NCBI GenBank assembly: GCA_937988775.1
Contig: CALKHP010000004.1
Span: 1-64,000 of the forward strand
DNA from: an uncultured Alphaproteobacteria bacterium
GTDB lineage: Bacteria; Pseudomonadota; Alphaproteobacteria; Rhizobiales; Beijerinckiaceae
Reading direction: 5' to 3'
DNA: 64,000 nt
This document shows, in pieces, positions 28,395 through 36,942 of this stretch (positions are counted from its first letter, which is position 1; each line of letters starts with the position of its first letter). The notes below the pieces were generated by a model. It saw only the letters and a program-made list of their open reading frames with translations, was not told the DNA's origin and searched no databases. The position numbers and the translations under genes are program-made.

Positions 28395-28549
28395 CGTGAA
28401 CTCCTTGGATGTACGAGAATGGCCGCGCCGGGATGTCGTCCAGCGCGGTCGGAAGGCGGCTCTATGGCAGAGTTTCGGCGTGAAAGCTAGTGTGGGCGCG
28501 AATATCAGCCAACCGCCTTCCAGCCAACCGCTCTCCGGGAGATACCATC

Positions 28550-29389
28550 ATGACCACACGCCCCTTCGGGCCAGGCAACGCCGCCGTCTCCATCATCGGC
28601 CAGGGCACCTGGTATCTCGACCATGGCGACCGGTGCATGGCGGTCGCGGCGCTGAGAGCCGGGCTCGATCGCGGCATGAGCCACATCGATACCGCCGAAA
28701 TGTATGGCGAGGCCGAGCCGCTCGTCGCCGAGGCGATCGCCGGCCGGCGCGACGAGGTGTTCCTGATCTCGAAAGTGCTGCCCTCCAACGCCTCGCGCGC
28801 CGGCACCAAAGCCGCCTGCGAGCGCTCGCTGCGCCGGCTGAACACCGACCGGCTCGACTGCTACCTGCTGCATTGGCGCGGCGGCGTGCCGCTCGCCGAG
28901 ACCTTCGCCGCCTTCGCCGACCTGCAACGCGAGGGCAAGATCGCCGCCTGGGGCGTCAGCAATTTCGACGTCGCCGATCTTGACGAGGCGCTTTCCGTCG
29001 CGGGTCCCGGCGCGATCGCCTGCAACCAGGTACTCTATCATTTACAGGAGCGGGCGATCGAGCATGGCGTGCTGCCGTGGTGCGCGCATCATGGCGTGGC
29101 GCTCGTCGCCTACAGCCCGTTCGGGCATGACGACTTTCCGGACGCCGACTCCGCTGGCGGCAGGGTGCTTGGCGCGATCGCGCGCGCCCATGACACCACG
29201 CCGCGCCAGGTCGCGCTTGCCGCGCTGACCCGGCACGAGCATGTGTTCGCGATTCCCAAAGCCTCAAGCGCCGCCCATGCCGAAGCCAATGCCGCCGCCA
29301 TGGCGCTGGAACTCACGGCCGCCGATCATGCCGCCATCGATGCGGCGTTTCCGCGCGGGCCTCGCAAGCGCCATCTGCCGATGCTGTGA
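28550..29389 (+). CDS. Aldo/keto reductase (YeaE-like)
   Basis: A 279-residue aldo/keto reductase resembling the methylglyoxal-reductase branch. The catalytic tetrad is D47, Y52, K75 and H108 (HIDTAEMYG, LISKVLP, CYLLHWRG). The substrate and cofactor strand WGVSNFDV and the late IPKASS motif (NADP phosphate binding) are present. GGGAGA lies 7 nt before ATG 28550. It shares no close similarity with the other aldo/keto reductase at 12254 beyond family motifs. The carbonyl substrate is not readable. Confidence 0.9.
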   Translation: MTTRPFGPGNAAVSIIGQGTWYLDHGDRCMAVAALRAGLDRGMSHIDTAEMYGEAEPLVAEAIAGRRDEVFLISKVLPSNASRAGTKAACERSLRRLNTDRLDCYLLHWRGGVPLAETFAAFADLQREGKIAAWGVSNFDVADLDEALSVAGPGAIACNQVLYHLQERAIEHGVLPWCAHHGVALVAYSPFGHDDFPDADSAGGRVLGAIARAHDTTPRQVALAALTRHEHVFAIPKASSAAHAEANAAAMALELTAADHAAIDAAFPRGPRKRHLPML

Positions 29390-29450
29390 GGTCGCCTCGG
29401 CCTCATCCGAGGGCATCGGGCGCTTCTCGCCGTCGCGCTTCTCCGGAGCG

Positions 29451-29477
29451 GGATCGGCCGGTCAAGCCGGCCCATCC
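29451..29477. repeat. Dispersed palindrome, variant of hairpin A
   Basis: An inverted repeat around GGCCGGTCAAGCCGGCC, with outer GGAT/ATCC arms replacing the CAT/ATG arms of the other copies. It lies between the convergent ends of the aldo/keto reductase and grpE. Confidence 0.8.
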
Positions 29478-29512
29478 CGATGCGAAAGGCGCAATCATGT
29501 TCCGCGAGCCCG

Positions 29513-30127
29513 TCAGGCCTTCTTGTCGATCGGCTCGTGCGCGGGGGCTTCGGCGCGCGGCCCGCCCGTCGAGACCCCGACCATGGCCGGGCGCAACACG
29601 CGGTCGCCGATGGTGAAGCCGGTCTGGACGACCTGGGTCACGGTGCCCTTGGGCACGCTCGGGTCGGGCGCCTCGAACATCGCCTGATGCAGATGCGGGT
29701 CGAATTTCTGGCCGGCGGGGTCGAGTTTCTTGACGCCGTGGCGCTCCAGCGTCTTGAGCAGGTCGCGTTCGGTGATCTCGATGCCGTCGAGCAGCGCCTT
29801 CAGCGTACCCTCGGCGCTGGCGACCGCCTCCTGCGGCAGGCTCTCGATGGCCCGGCGAAAATTATCGGCGACGCCGAGCATGTCGCGCGCGAAACCGGCC
29901 ATGCCGTAGCTGCGCGCATCGGCGACCTCGCGCTCGGTGCGGCGGCGCAGGTTTTCCATATCGGCCAGCGTGCGCAGCAGCTTGTCGCGCAGTTCCGCCT
30001 TCTCGGCTTCGAGCGCGGCGACCGTGCCCGCTTCCGTGGCGGCCTCGGCGGCGGGGGCGACATTATCCTGCACCGGGTCAGCGCCGTTCGGATGGTTTTT
30101 ATGATCGCCGTTCGTCGCGTCGCTCAT
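29513..30127 (-). CDS. grpE: Nucleotide exchange factor GrpE
   Basis: A 204-residue cochaperone that releases ADP from DnaK. After a low-complexity acidic N-terminus, a long coiled-coil helix (residues ~35-90, EAEKAELRDKLLRTLADMEN) leads into the four-helix and beta domains, with the family end motif GFTIGDRVLRPAMVGVS. In many alphaproteobacteria grpE follows hrcA; here glnD lies upstream on the same strand and hrcA and dnaK are not in the window. The ATG start has only a weak ribosome-binding site. Confidence 0.95.
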   Translation of the reverse strand: MSDATNGDHKNHPNGADPVQDNVAPAAEAATEAGTVAALEAEKAELRDKLLRTLADMENLRRRTEREVADARSYGMAGFARDMLGVADNFRRAIESLPQEAVASAEGTLKALLDGIEITERDLLKTLERHGVKKLDPAGQKFDPHLHQAMFEAPDPSVPKGTVTQVVQTGFTIGDRVLRPAMVGVSTGGPRAEAPAHEPIDKKA

Positions 30128-30202
30128 GATGATCCGTCTGGTTGGAGATGAATGGTTGCGCTGGATATCAGGGTTTGGCCGGCAAAAATCAAGGCGGCTG
30201 CC

Positions 30203-32980
30203 TCATGAGGCGGTCGCCGGGACCGGCTTGGGCAGGTCAGGGGTCAGCACCTCCATCAAGCGCTTGCGGATCGTCGCCTGGCGTGCCGGGCTGACGACCT
30301 TGCCGCCGGTCAGGTCGGTGACATAGAAAACATCGACCGCCTTCTCGCCGAAGGTGACGATGCGGGCCGAGCCGATATTGAGGTTGAGCTTGCCGAGCAC
30401 CGTCGTCAGGTCATAGACGAGGCCGGGCCGGTCGAGCCCGGTCACCTCCAGCACCGTGTAGCGGTCCGACAGCGTGTTATCGATGGTCAGGTATGGCACG
30501 ACCTGGAAGGTCGGCGCGCTCTTCTGGCTCGCGGCGCGCGAGGCGACCGCCTCGGGCAGCTTGATCTCGCCCTTCAGCGCCCGCACGATATGGCTCGCCA
30601 CGCGCCCGGCCCGGCGCAACTCGTCCTCGTCATGCTCGAAGGCGCGCGAGATGAAGATGGTGTCGAGCGCCAGCCCGTCGGTGGTGGTGAAAATCTGCGC
30701 CTCGACGATATTGGCGCCGGCCGCGGCACAAGCACCGGCAATGATCGCCAGCAGGCGCGGGTGGTCGATGGCGAGCACCGTCAGTTCGGTGAAGCCGCGG
30801 AAGGCATCGGTCGCGGTGCGGGTGAGCAGCCGGTCGCGGCTGCGATCGGCCTCGTGCAGCAATTCGGCATGGGCTGCCTGGCGCGCCGTCTCGACCTTGA
30901 GCCAGTAGGCGGGATAGTGGCGCTGCGCATAGGCGTGGAATTCGTCGTCGCTCCAGCCCGGCAGCACGGCGCGCAGCTCGGCTTGCGCGGCGGCAACGCG
31001 CGCGGCGCGGTTGGCGGCGGAATGGCCACCCGCCAGCACCACTTCGGTTTCCCAGTACAGCGCGCGCAGCAATTGCCCCTTCCAGCCGTTCCAGACATCG
31101 GGGCCGACGGCGCGGATATCGCACACCGTGAGCAGCAGCAGCAGCTTGAGCCGTTCCAGCGTCTGCACCGTGGCGGCGAAACTCGCGATCGTCTTGGGGT
31201 CCGACAGGTCGCGGTGCTGCGCCACGCTCGACATGTCGAGATGGTGGCCGACGAGCCAGGCGACGGTATCGGTCTCGGCTTCGCTCAGCCCGAAGCGCGG
31301 GCACAGATGCAGCGCGATGCGCGCGCCGACCACCGAATGATCCTCCTCGGTGCCCTTGCCGATATCATGCAGCAGCAGCGCCACGCACAGCGCGCGCCGG
31401 TCCTGGATGGTGTTGTGGATTTCCGTCGAGATCGGCAATTCGCCCTTGAGCCGCCCGCTCTCGATTTCGGTCAGCGCCCCGACGGCGCGCAGCGTGTGCT
31501 CGTCCACCGTGAAATGATGGTACATCGAGAATTGCGTCAGCGCCTGGATACGGCCGAATTCCGGCACGAAACGGCCGAGAACGCCGGTTTCATGCATGTT
31601 TCTCAGCACTTTCTCGGCATCCTCGCGCAAGGTGACGATGTCGAGGAACAGGCGGTTGGCCTCATGGTCCTCGCGCAAGGCCGCATCGATGCGCTTCAGG
31701 TTGAGCGTGACGAGGCGCGTCGCGTCCGGATGGATCGGCAGCCGGTGGCGGCCCGACAGCCAGTACAGCCGCACCAGGTTGACGGGGTCGCGCGCGAACA
31801 CCTCGCCGTCCTTGACGGTCAGGCGGCCGGTATCGAGCACGAAATCCTTCTGGCCGTCGAGCTTGCGCCGGCGCCGGAAGCGCCGGACGAAACGGTCGAG
31901 CACGGCATGGGGCTTGGCGTGCTGCTCCTCGAGCGCGGTGCACACGATCGCGGTCAGGTCGCCGACGCTCTTGGCGACGAGGAAATAATGCCGCATCAGG
32001 CGCTCGGCCGCGAGCTGCCCGCGCCGGGGCGTGTAATGCATGCGGCTGGCGAGTTGCTGCTGCAGGTCGAAGGTCAGCTTCTCCTCGGGCCGGCCGGTGG
32101 CGAAATGCAGGTGGCAGCGCACCCGCCACAGGAATTCCTCGCAGCGCTCGAACAGGTCGAGTTCGCGCCGCGTGAACACGCCGGCCGCGACCAGATCGTC
32201 GGGCTCGCTGATATGGTAGACGTATTTGGCGATCCAGTAGAGCGTGTTGAGGTCGCGCAGGCCTCCCTTGCCCTCCTTGACGTTGGGCACGACGAGGTAG
32301 CGCGAATTGCCGGCTTTCGCGATGCGCAGGTCGCGCTCCATCAGCTTGGCATGGGCGAACTCGGCCTGCGTGCCATGCACGATCTCGCGCGCGTAGCGGC
32401 TGTCGAGATCGGCGAGCAGCGCGCCGTCGCCGCACAGAAGGCGCGTCTCGAGCAGGGCGGTGCGTACGGTGATGTCGGCGCGCGCTTCCCGGATGCATTC
32501 GTCGATGCTGCGCGTGGCATGGCCGATCTTCAGGCCGAGATCCCACAGCATGTACAGCATCGCCTCCGCCACGCTCTCGCACCATGGCGTGCGCTTGAAC
32601 GGGAACAGGAACAGGATGTCGACATCCGAGCCCGGCGCCAGCGTGCCCCGGCCGTAGCCGCCGGTGGCGCACACCGCGAGCCGCTCGCCGGTCGAGGGAT
32701 TTTGTGCCCGGTACAGCCTTGTCGTCACCACCTCGTAGAGGCCGAGCACCACGGCATCCTGCGCCGCCGACAGCGCCTTGGCGCAGGCGATGCCGCGCCC
32801 GCCGGCCATCAGCGCCGCCTCGGCGATGGCGCGCTCCTGGCCGAGGAACTGCCGGGCCAGGCCGATGACCGCCGCCTTGATCGCCGCCGGCGCGGCCGCC
32901 GTGATCGCGGCGACGGCCGTCACGAAGGCAGCCTGCCTGGCGGCGAAGGGGGGAGGCGTGGTCACGGCGGTTTTCGGCAT
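30203..32980 (-). CDS. glnD: [Protein-PII] uridylyltransferase / uridylyl-removing enzyme GlnD
   Basis: A 925-residue bifunctional sensor of nitrogen status that modifies PII proteins according to glutamine level. Domains in order: nucleotidyltransferase with GGYGRGTLAPGSDVDILF at ~107-124 (catalytic D119, D121), a helical region containing EGKGGLRDLNTLYW, an HD hydrolase domain (LLLHDIGKGTEEDHS) around residue 535, and two C-terminal ACT domains (VLAIDHPRLLAIIAGACAA and VTGLDRPGLVYDLTTVL) that bind glutamine. All catalytic motifs are intact and length is normal. It lies 28 nt downstream of gshB on the same strand and 75 nt before grpE. Confidence 0.97.
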   Translation of the reverse strand: MPKTAVTTPPPFAARQAAFVTAVAAITAAAPAAIKAAVIGLARQFLGQERAIAEAALMAGGRGIACAKALSAAQDAVVLGLYEVVTTRLYRAQNPSTGERLAVCATGGYGRGTLAPGSDVDILFLFPFKRTPWCESVAEAMLYMLWDLGLKIGHATRSIDECIREARADITVRTALLETRLLCGDGALLADLDSRYAREIVHGTQAEFAHAKLMERDLRIAKAGNSRYLVVPNVKEGKGGLRDLNTLYWIAKYVYHISEPDDLVAAGVFTRRELDLFERCEEFLWRVRCHLHFATGRPEEKLTFDLQQQLASRMHYTPRRGQLAAERLMRHYFLVAKSVGDLTAIVCTALEEQHAKPHAVLDRFVRRFRRRRKLDGQKDFVLDTGRLTVKDGEVFARDPVNLVRLYWLSGRHRLPIHPDATRLVTLNLKRIDAALREDHEANRLFLDIVTLREDAEKVLRNMHETGVLGRFVPEFGRIQALTQFSMYHHFTVDEHTLRAVGALTEIESGRLKGELPISTEIHNTIQDRRALCVALLLHDIGKGTEEDHSVVGARIALHLCPRFGLSEAETDTVAWLVGHHLDMSSVAQHRDLSDPKTIASFAATVQTLERLKLLLLLTVCDIRAVGPDVWNGWKGQLLRALYWETEVVLAGGHSAANRAARVAAAQAELRAVLPGWSDDEFHAYAQRHYPAYWLKVETARQAAHAELLHEADRSRDRLLTRTATDAFRGFTELTVLAIDHPRLLAIIAGACAAAGANIVEAQIFTTTDGLALDTIFISRAFEHDEDELRRAGRVASHIVRALKGEIKLPEAVASRAASQKSAPTFQVVPYLTIDNTLSDRYTVLEVTGLDRPGLVYDLTTVLGKLNLNIGSARIVTFGEKAVDVFYVTDLTGGKVVSPARQATIRKRLMEVLTPDLPKPVPATAS

Positions 32981-33008
32981 GGTGTGTCCCGCAGGGGCGT
33001 TGCCGTGG

Positions 33009-33953
33009 TCAGCCCCGGCGTTTCGCCTCGATGACGTCCCAGATCCTGGCGGCGAGATCGGGGCCGCCGAAATTCTTGATCGCGCGGATACCGGTCGGCG
33101 AGGTGACGTTGATCTCGGTCAGGTTGCCGTCGATGACGTCGATGCCGACGAAGATCAGGCCGCGTTCCTTGAGGAACGGTCCGAGCCGGGCGCAGATTTC
33201 CTTCTCGCGCGGCGTCAGGTCGGTGGCCCCTGCCGCGCCGCCGCGCACCATGTTGGAGCGCAGGTCGCCGGGTTGCGGCACGCGGTTGACCCCACCGCCC
33301 GCCTCGCCATCGACGAGGATGATGCGCTTGTCGCCCTCGCTGACCTTGGGCAGGAAACGCTGCACCACCCAGGGCTCCCTGAAGCTGGTGGCGAACATGT
33401 CGTAGAGCGAGCCGTAGTTGAGGTCGTGCTCGGTCAGCCGGAACACGGCGCCGCCGCCGAAACCGTAGAGCGGCTTCATGACGATGTCGCGATGCTCGGC
33501 GCGGAACGCGTCGATCGCCGCGCGGTCACGCGTGATCAGCGTCGGCGGCATCAGGTCGATGAAGTCCATGACGAAGATTTTTTCCGGCGCGTTGCGCACG
33601 CTGGCCGGGTCGTTGACCACCAGCGTCTTCGGATGGATGCGCTCCAGCATATGCGTCGTCGAGATATAGGCGAGGTCGAAGGGCGGGTCCTGCCGCAGCA
33701 GCACCACGTCGGTCTCGGCGAGGTCCATCAGCTTGGGCGCACCCAGCGTGGCGTGGTTGCCGATCTCGTCGCGCACGGCGAGCGCCTGCACGGCGGCAGT
33801 GACACGCCCGTCGCGAAGCGCCAGCCGGTCGGGCGTGTAATAAAGCAGCTTGTGCCCGCGCGCCTGCGCCTCGAGCAGCAGGGCGAAGGTCGAATCCCCC
33901 GCCACGTTGATGCGCTCGATCGGGTCCATCTGCACGGCGACGGTCAGCGGCAT
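33009..33953 (-). CDS. gshB: Glutathione synthetase
   Basis: A 314-residue ATP-grasp ligase that joins gamma-glutamylcysteine and glycine to make glutathione. Seen are the N-terminal VAVQMDPIERINVAGDSTFALLLEAQ, the ATP-grasp segments VMKPLYGFGGGAVFR and EPWVVQRFLP, and the metal-binding end GIDVIDGNLTEINVTSPTGIR. ATG 33953 gives the standard length; the frame is open 20 codons further upstream. It lies in the conserved rsmI-yraN-gshB order on the minus strand. It could supply glutathione for the ChaC-like protein at 55546. Confidence 0.97.
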   Translation of the reverse strand: MPLTVAVQMDPIERINVAGDSTFALLLEAQARGHKLLYYTPDRLALRDGRVTAAVQALAVRDEIGNHATLGAPKLMDLAETDVVLLRQDPPFDLAYISTTHMLERIHPKTLVVNDPASVRNAPEKIFVMDFIDLMPPTLITRDRAAIDAFRAEHRDIVMKPLYGFGGGAVFRLTEHDLNYGSLYDMFATSFREPWVVQRFLPKVSEGDKRIILVDGEAGGGVNRVPQPGDLRSNMVRGGAAGATDLTPREKEICARLGPFLKERGLIFVGIDVIDGNLTEINVTSPTGIRAIKNFGGPDLAARIWDVIEAKRRG

Positions 33954-34034
33954 GGGTCTCGTCCTATTCGTGAAATCTGTCTCGGTTCTCCGGTGAGGCG
34001 GCATGAATTGCAAGCATCATCTGCCCGATCCTCC

Positions 34035-34409
34035 TCAGTCCTCCAGCGGCGCGACATTGGCCGTGTGGCGCGGCACATGGCCCGGCGCGACCGTGATGGC
34101 ATCGAGACGCAGCACGCAAGAGCGCTCCGGCGGATTGGCGCCGAGCCAGGCGCGCGCCGCGCGCGCCACGCGCCGCATCTTCCACGGCGTCACTGACAGG
34201 GCGGCGGCGTCGGGTTCGGCTCGGCCCTTGACCTCGACGAAGGCGATCGTGGCGAAGCGCCGGGCGATCAGGTCGATCTCGCCGCCGCCGCCGCGATAGC
34301 GCCGGGCCAGAATGCGGTAGCCCTTGAGCCGCAGCCACCACGCGGCGCGGGCCTCGGCCCCGATGCCGAACAGGAAGGCGCGCCGGCGCGCGCCCGCGAT
34401 CCGCGTCAT
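34035..34409 (-). CDS. UPF0102 / YraN family nuclease-fold protein
   Basis: A 124-residue YraN-family protein with the PD-(D/E)XK nuclease-like core: GGGGEIDLIAR (acidic residue) followed by IAFVEVKGR (E-x-K). It resembles Holliday-junction resolvases in fold, but its substrate is not established. The start at ATG 34409 lies 7 nt past the rsmI stop, so the two are co-transcribed. In many proteobacteria yraN sits between rsmI and the PBP activator or gshB, as here. Confidence 0.9.
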   Translation of the reverse strand: MTRIAGARRRAFLFGIGAEARAAWWLRLKGYRILARRYRGGGGEIDLIARRFATIAFVEVKGRAEPDAAALSVTPWKMRRVARAARAWLGANPPERSCVLRLDAITVAPGHVPRHTANVAPLED

Positions 34410-34416
34410 CGCGGGC

Positions 34417-35328
34417 TCATTCCCGCGCCAGCGCCGCAAGCTGCACGGCGCGTGCATAGACCTCGCGCTTCGGCAGGCCGGTTTCGGCCGCGACCACGGC
34501 GGCCGCATCCTTGACCGAGAGCCCGGTCATCGCCGCGGCAAGGCGCGCGTCGAGATCGAGCACCGGCGCCGTCTCGATCTGCGGCGGCCCGACCAGGATG
34601 ACGATCTCGCCGCGCGGCGCACCCGCCGCCGCGAAGCGCGCGGCAAGCGCCTCCAGCGTGCCGCGCTCGACGGTTTCGTAAGCTTTGGTCAACTCGCGCG
34701 CCACCGCTGCCTCGCGGGGCCCAAGCACGGCGGCAAGGTCGGCGAGCGTCTCGATCACCCGGTGCGGCGCCTCGAACAACACCAGCGTGCCGGGCACGCT
34801 CTCGATCTCGCGGATACGGCGCCGGCGCGCTGCCTCGCGCGTCGGCAGGAAACCCTCGAAGAAGAAGCGCTCCGCCGGCAGTCCGGAGACGACCAGACCG
34901 GCGAGCAGCGCCGAGGCGCCCGGCACCGCGAACACCGGGATGCCGGCTTCGGCGGCATCGCGCACCAGGCTCGAGCCCGGATCGGAGACGAGCGGCGTGC
35001 CGGCATCGGAGACCAGCGCCAGCGTCGCGCCCTCGGTGAGACGCGCCAGCATGCGCGGGCGCTCGGTGGCGGCGGCCTGCTCGTCGAAACGCTCCATCGG
35101 CGTGGTGATGCCGTAATGCGCCAGCAGCTTTCGCGTCACGCGCGTATCTTCCGCGAGGATCGCCTCGGCGGCGGCCAGCGTCGAAAGCGCCCTGAGCGAG
35201 ATGTCGCCGAGGTTGCCGATCGGCGTGGCGACGAGGTGCAGGCCGGGCTGCAGGGGCGTCGCTTCGGCGCGCATGCCGAGCGCCACGAAGGAGGAGCCGG
35301 GCCGGTCGCGGCCCTGGGGAGGATACAC
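34417..35328 (-). CDS. rsmI: 16S rRNA (cytidine-1402-2'-O)-methyltransferase RsmI
   Basis: A 303-residue SAM-dependent methyltransferase of the tetrapyrrole-methylase fold that 2'-O-methylates C1402 in the ribosomal decoding centre. Motifs are LHLVATPIGNLGDISLRAL, AEDTRVTRKLL, LVSDAGTPLVSDPG and VVSGLPAERFFFEGFLP. I choose GTG 35328, with AGGAAAGG about 9 nt upstream; ATG 35274 would also include all homology (285 aa). It is divergent from the PBP-activator lipoprotein gene, a conserved arrangement. Confidence 0.93.
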   Translation of the reverse strand: MYPPQGRDRPGSSFVALGMRAEATPLQPGLHLVATPIGNLGDISLRALSTLAAAEAILAEDTRVTRKLLAHYGITTPMERFDEQAAATERPRMLARLTEGATLALVSDAGTPLVSDPGSSLVRDAAEAGIPVFAVPGASALLAGLVVSGLPAERFFFEGFLPTREAARRRRIREIESVPGTLVLFEAPHRVIETLADLAAVLGPREAAVARELTKAYETVERGTLEALAARFAAAGAPRGEIVILVGPPQIETAPVLDLDARLAAAMTGLSVKDAAAVVAAETGLPKREVYARAVQLAALARE

Positions 35329-35497
35329 GGTTTCGCGCCTTTCCTGTCGCGCGCCGGGCGCCGAATCGACCCCCCGCGGCTGCGCCGATATTAACAATGA
35401 ATTGCAAAACCGGGCCAATTCCGCGAACCTGCCACACCTGTGGGGTTGATGACGGCAGATTGACCCGAAGCGTTTGCAACAAGTTCGAGGCCGGATG

Positions 35498-36715
35498 ATG
35501 CGTCTTTTCAAGCTTTTATTGAACCGTCAGGGACCGCCTTTCAGGAAATTCTCGCGAATCGGCGCCGTGGCTTTGGCGGGCGGCCTGCTGGCGGCCTGTT
35601 CGGGCGGCCCGGGCGGTTCGGGCCTTGAGCCGCTTGGCAGTCCGAGCGCTTCGAGCGCGCCGGCCGCCGGCAACGTCATCGGCAATGGCGAAGTCAAGAT
35701 CGCCCTGCTGCTGCCGCTGAGCGCGGCCGGCAGCGGCGGCACGGTGGCGGCCTCGCTGCGCAACGCCGCCGACCTCGCGGTGCAGGAATTCAACGGTCCC
35801 AACATCCAGCTTCTGGTCAAGGACGATCACGGCACGCCCGATGGCGCCGCCGCCGCCGCGCGCCAGGCGCTCTCCGAGGGCGCGGAACTGGCGATCGGGC
35901 CGCTCTTCGCGCAGAGCGTGCGCGCCGCCTCCGGCGTGATGCAGCCGGCCGGCAAGCCGATCATCGCCTTCTCGACCGATTCGACCGTCGCCGGGCGCGG
36001 CACCTATCTGTTGAGCTTCCTGCCCGAGACCGATGTCGAGCGCATCGTGTCCTACGCCGCCTCGCGCGGCAAGAAGTCGTTCTCGGCGCTGATCCCGCAG
36101 ACCGCCTATGGCAATGTCGTCGCCGCCGCCTTCCAGCAATCGGTCGCCCGCCATGGCGGCCGCATCGTCGCGCTGGAACGCTACTCCTCCGGCGCTTCGC
36201 TGACGCAAGGCGCACGCAACATCGCGCAAGGGGCGAGCCAGATCGACGCGCTGTTCATCCCGGAAGGCGGCGATGGCATGCCGGCGGTGGCACAGGCGCT
36301 GGCCGCCAACCGCATCGATACCAAGCGCGTGCAGCTGCTTGGCACCGGCTCGTGGAACGATCCGCGCGTCTTCCGCCTGCCGCAGCTGGCGGGCGGTTGG
36401 TTCGCCGCGCCCGATTCCAGCGGTTTCAACGCCTTCGCCCAGCGCTACAAGGCGAAATTCGGCAGCGAGCCGGCGCGCATCGCCACCTTGTCCTATGACG
36501 CGGTGGCGCTTGCCGCTGCCCTGGTGCGCACGCGCGGCTCGGAGCGCTTCACCGAGGCGACGCTGACCAATCCGTCCGGCTTTGCCGGGCAGGACGGCGT
36601 GTTCCGCTTCCGCACCGACGGGCTCAACGATCGCGGCCTCGCCGTGCTGCAGGTCGGCAACGGCGCGGCGGCGGTGGTCAGCGCCGCGCCGAAGGCGTTC
36701 GGGCCGAAATCTTAA
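35498..36715 (+). CDS. Penicillin-binding protein activator (LpoA-like) lipoprotein
   Basis: A 405-residue lipoprotein with a type I periplasmic-binding-protein fold, related to LpoA/YraM, which stimulates PBP1A in peptidoglycan synthesis. The signal peptide ends in the lipobox LAAC near residue 27 (GGLLAACSG), followed by a low-complexity Gly/Ser/Pro/Ala linker. The binding-protein domain begins VKIALLLPLSAAGSGG and shares branched-chain amino acid receptor-like motifs (AIGPLFAQSV, IIAFSTDSTVAG). It lacks the extra N-terminal TPR domain of enterobacterial LpoA. ATG 35498 is chosen over the adjacent 35495. Divergent from rsmI. Confidence 0.88.
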   Translation: MRLFKLLLNRQGPPFRKFSRIGAVALAGGLLAACSGGPGGSGLEPLGSPSASSAPAAGNVIGNGEVKIALLLPLSAAGSGGTVAASLRNAADLAVQEFNGPNIQLLVKDDHGTPDGAAAAARQALSEGAELAIGPLFAQSVRAASGVMQPAGKPIIAFSTDSTVAGRGTYLLSFLPETDVERIVSYAASRGKKSFSALIPQTAYGNVVAAAFQQSVARHGGRIVALERYSSGASLTQGARNIAQGASQIDALFIPEGGDGMPAVAQALAANRIDTKRVQLLGTGSWNDPRVFRLPQLAGGWFAAPDSSGFNAFAQRYKAKFGSEPARIATLSYDAVALAAALVRTRGSERFTEATLTNPSGFAGQDGVFRFRTDGLNDRGLAVLQVGNGAAAVVSAAPKAFGPKS

Positions 36716-36738
36716 ACGGACTCTGGTTCAGGAGTCTC

Positions 36739-36872
36739 GCCCCGGACTTGATCCGGGGCCCAAGGGAACGTTGCGCCCTTCGCATCGTCATGGGCCGGTC
36801 GAGCCGGCCCATGACGGTGGAGGAGAAGGCGCCAAATATCTCAGCCGTCATCGGCGGACTTGATCCGCCGAT
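36739..36872. repeat. Composite dispersed palindrome (hairpins C + A + B)
   Basis: Three inverted repeats in a row. C is at 36739-36759 (GCCCCGGACTTGATCCGGGGC), written here as arms GCCCCGG and CCGGGGC around ACTTGAT. A is at 36790-36812 (GGGCCGGTCGAGCCGGCCC). B is at 36850-36872 (arms ATCGGCGGA and TCCGCCGAT). A-spacer-B matches 13319-13402, and C recurs at 54640. It fills most of the gap between the PBP activator and the convergent aminopeptidase. Confidence 0.85.
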
Positions 36873-36942
36873 CCCGATCGGAAAAGCGCCAACCGTGGCA
36901 TGCACCATGTCTCAGCCTGGGCGCTGCCAAGCATAGCCTGCC

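Noticed and set aside
25737..28490. Long plus-strand open frame opposite pnp and rpsO
   Set aside because: Shadow of the well-supported minus-strand rpsO-pnp pair; no recognisable protein features.
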